Made by a program: the position numbers and the translations under genes
Shown here: positions 62,065-64,000 of the stretch, in pieces
How the letters are laid out: every line of letters starts with the position of its first letter
Position numbering within the stretch: position 1 is the first letter of the stretch
Origin: Leptolyngbya sp. SIOISBB
GTDB taxonomy: Bacteria; Cyanobacteriota; Cyanobacteriia; Phormidesmidales; Phormidesmidaceae
DNA length: 64,000 bases
Direction of reading: 5' to 3'
Assembly: GCA_010671905.1 (NCBI GenBank)
Contig: JAAHII010000001.1
Span: forward strand, 6,658,026 to 6,722,025
Notes under the pieces: generated by a model
The model's database searches: none
The model's input: only the letters and a program-made list of their open reading frames with translations
What the model was told of the DNA's origin: nothing

Positions 62065-62619
62065 TCAGGTCAATCCCGTCACGTGCAAAATTTCATCACG
62101 AGTCTCTTCGGGTGTTTTGCCCTTTGTGTACACCGTGAACTTGGCCAGCTTAGCGTTGGAGGGATGGTGGACAAAGTGTTCGTTGGTTTGGCGAATATCG
62201 TCGGGCAAATCACGGTTGCGATCGGCCAAAATCCTTACAGATTCATCCAGATCAGGTGACGGCAGCAGCAACACCACATGGGGATAGGGGGCGAGGGCGC
62301 GCTGCACCCGAGCAAATAGCGCGGCATCCTCGTAGACCGAGTGACCCGCCCCAAAATCGATGACGCAGTCGGTCTGTTCCGCCAGCAACCGCTCGACAGC
62401 ATGGGCCTCAAACGGTTGCCAATATTGAATGATGGCCCAGGCCCCGCCCGCTTCCCGTTTTTGCTGAGCGAGGGCTGGGTCGTAGCCAATCTCGTCGTAA
62501 TAGCCCCAACGCAGTTCGTCCATTGAGCATTGAGGCAGCGCCAACTGGGTGGCCAGCAGTTCTCCAATGGTCGATTTACCGACGCCTTGAGGGCCAATGA
62601 GAATAATGTCGGATGGCAT
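62065..62619 (-). CDS. P-loop kinase, shikimate kinase-like
   Basis: The 184-residue protein begins MPSDIILIGPQGVGKSTIGELLATQL, an AAA/adenylate-kinase-like P-loop, followed by MDELRWGYYDEIGYD and VIDFGAGHSVYEDAALF, matching the strand-helix order of shikimate/gluconate kinases. The substrate Asp/Arg/Gly set of true shikimate kinase is not obvious, so it may phosphorylate another small molecule. It stands alone. The 285-base gap upstream (62620-62904) shows no gene. Confidence 0.75.
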   Translation of the reverse strand: MPSDIILIGPQGVGKSTIGELLATQLALPQCSMDELRWGYYDEIGYDPALAQQKREAGGAWAIIQYWQPFEAHAVERLLAEQTDCVIDFGAGHSVYEDAALFARVQRALAPYPHVVLLLPSPDLDESVRILADRNRDLPDDIRQTNEHFVHHPSNAKLAKFTVYTKGKTPEETRDEILHVTGLT

Positions 62620-62904
62620 GGCAATATCTTCTACAAGTGATAAAAAAGGTACTCAAAAATAACAGCCTGATGACCAAAGTGTGGCAGTCCCAAATTCTGC
62701 CAGAGTGCGTTTCCATCTCAAGGATGTGATTTAAGCGTCCCCGCTTGTGGCGTGGATACTTTCGCATTGGCCAGACAGCAGCGGCTGAAAAATCGTTTGT
62801 ACAACGTTAGCTAGCTAGACCGTGTGACCGACGGCTTGATCCGTCTCGATGTACTGAACTGAGATGTACTGACTGATAGGACAAGCCCAACCCTGCAATC
62901 CTCT

Positions 62905-63615
62905 CTAGACCGGATCTTGGTGCCGTGCTCTTTGAGGGTGAGCATAGGGCCTAATCACCAAGGCAACTCCAACAGCCCAGCCGATTGAAGCGGCCCATCC
63001 TGCGACGATGTCGCTAGGGTAATGGACGCCAAGGTAAAGTCGGGTCCACCCGATCGCTAGCACAAATATGCCACCCAAAAGTGTGACCAGCCATTGCCAG
63101 CGGCTACCCCGCAGCAAAATGACTAGGGCGGCAATGAAAGTCATGCTGGACATGGCATGACCGCTAGGAAAGCTGTAATCCAGTTCCGGTGCGGGGGAGT
63201 CCCACAGAGCCGGGCGGGAACGCGCCGCGAGTGATTTAACGGTGACATTGATGAGCATGCTGCCTATAAGCGTCAGGCTGTAATAGGTGAGCGATCGCCA
63301 GCGACGCTGCCCGAGAAGGACTAAACCAATGATGAGCGCCAGCGGAAAAACGCCCCAATACACCCCAAACTGCGTCAGCACAACCGCAAACCGATCGAGC
63401 TGGGGTGAGGCCGTCTCACGTAGCCACAGCAGTATCGGCTGGTCCCAGGCAAGCCCTTCTTTCTCCCAAACTTCACCGGCCAACTCAGCAAATATCTGCA
63501 AGGGCAGGAGTACGCCCACAAACAGGACTAGCAGGGCCTGATAATGGCGACGTATCAGCTGCCAACCGGACTCGAAAAGCGCCCCTAGACGCTGCCAAGA
63601 CTTAAAACGGCGCAT
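62905..63615 (-). CDS. PAP2-family membrane phosphatase
   Basis: The 236-residue protein has about six membrane helices and the three phosphatase motifs: KSLAARSRP (K-x6-RP), PSGHAMSS (PSGH) and RLYLGVHYPSDIVAGW (R-x5-H-x3-D). Such enzymes dephosphorylate lipid phosphates, for example phosphatidate or undecaprenyl pyrophosphate, at the outer membrane face. The N-terminal 25 residues are basic. It is a single gene. Confidence 0.9.
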   Translation of the reverse strand: MRRFKSWQRLGALFESGWQLIRRHYQALLVLFVGVLLPLQIFAELAGEVWEKEGLAWDQPILLWLRETASPQLDRFAVVLTQFGVYWGVFPLALIIGLVLLGQRRWRSLTYYSLTLIGSMLINVTVKSLAARSRPALWDSPAPELDYSFPSGHAMSSMTFIAALVILLRGSRWQWLVTLLGGIFVLAIGWTRLYLGVHYPSDIVAGWAASIGWAVGVALVIRPYAHPQRARHQDPV

Positions 63616-63770
63616 GTCAAACTAACCTCGCTAACGCGCAACTTAACCCAAGCGTTATGCCAATGCCTTTGGGGCAGTTGAGCCACAAGACTATGAATAG
63701 ACTTGCCCATGGTAGACCATGGTTAACGTTTGATTAAGTTGTCGAACATGACAGCTGCAAACATCTATCG

Positions 63771-64000
63771 CTACTCATTAGCAGTATCAGTAGCTATTGA
63801 CATTAACGTCTTTAGACGGAGATAGATATAAAGGGTTGTGCCGATAACGACTAGCTGTGCCAAGTAGAATTGAAGCCAGCCTGAAAGCAGCGAAGACCCT
63901 AGAAAACGAATGAGGGTGAGCAGCACCGCATAGACTAGATCAGCTCGAATAGATAGAGATGCGGTCAGGCAAATAAATCGCTCAACAAAATTCTGATTAT
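63771..64000 (-). CDS. C-terminal part of a membrane protein, 5' incomplete at window edge
   Basis: An open reverse frame runs from the window end to a TAG at 63771-63773 and gives about 75 residues with two hydrophobic stretches (ADLVYAVLLTLIRFLGSSLL and FYLAQLVVIGTTLYIYLRL) followed by a short polar tail. No start is visible because the gene continues beyond the window. The family is not recognised. Confidence 0.55.
   Translation of the reverse strand, partial: NQNFVERFICLTASLSIRADLVYAVLLTLIRFLGSSLLSGWLQFYLAQLVVIGTTLYIYLRLKTLMSIATDTANE

Overview
The window is chromosomal DNA from a cyanobacterium. The octamer GCGATCGC (HIP1) and its core CGATCG recur throughout. Several genes are of cyanobacterial type: a CbiD-GuaA pair, a DUF3598 protein, a GUN4-domain protein, Uma2 proteins and pentapeptide repeats. 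The mix of many signalling, conflict and mobile genes suggests a large-genome filamentous lineage (Leptolyngbya/Nodosilinea-like), but that placement is inference. No rRNA, tRNA or CRISPR array was found.

Layout. 1-4.9 kb: the 3' end of a response-regulator gene with a minisatellite-encoded insert, a homocysteine S-methyltransferase, a frameshifted ISAs1-type insertion sequence with nested inverted repeats, a GNAT and a decayed VapBC-like pair. 4.9-6.0 kb: an AT-rich island with two small unknown genes. 6.0-11.8 kb: a complete binding-protein-dependent importer (ATPase, two permeases, lipoprotein), a YmdB-type metallophosphoesterase and a clearly degraded GpdQ/Icc-type phosphodiesterase, which together point to glycerol-phosphate or glycerophosphodiester uptake. 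12.1-21.2 kb: a cysteine synthase-glutaredoxin fusion, two small ORFs sharing a C-terminal motif, a GNAT, a NACHT-pentapeptide STAND protein, a Uma2 gene split by a group II intron whose maturase carries a stop codon just before YADD, and a 3' remnant of an acyl-CoA dehydrogenase-like gene. 21.4-31.6 kb is mostly housekeeping: guaA, cbiD, moaA, a frameshifted diguanylate cyclase, mnmE, an ABC ATPase and map. 31.9-39.3 kb: a RusA-like resolvase with a degenerate nuclease-like partner, a MITE, a periplasmic binding protein next to a frameshifted GGDEF-EAL sensor, and an MsbA-like ABC exporter. 39.8-45.6 kb: small unknown genes, a DUF3598 protein, a two-gene conflict-type module (EACC1-like protein plus caspase/EVE-like/GUN4 protein) and two divergent REP-associated transposases with REP palindromes. 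45.7-64 kb: a MITE, divergent ftsH and lnt, a secreted tandem-repeat protein, a Tat-dependent aldo/keto reductase, an Acg-type nitroreductase, a frameshifted VOC protein, a HlyD/FtsX/ATPase exporter operon interrupted by an S23-type gene, a serine hydrolase, a P-loop kinase, a PAP2 phosphatase and a partial membrane protein.

The most interesting system is at 41.5-44.0 kb. A small EACC1-like protein precedes a caspase that carries a possible PUA/EVE-like reader and a GUN4 tetrapyrrole-binding domain. This suggests a protease switch that integrates a nucleic-acid or ligand signal with a pigment signal. Secondary candidates are the binding-protein/GGDEF-EAL sensory pair (33.2-37.6 kb), the secreted DFDELRRENLDKDA-repeat protein (50.6-51.1 kb) and the duplicated WMWEFGVMG small proteins beside the NACHT gene.

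A caution applies to the whole window. Four otherwise well-preserved genes are each broken by a single shift at a short homopolymer (2821, 26204, 36513, 54298). Sequencing or assembly error is therefore a serious alternative to real pseudogenization or frameshifting.
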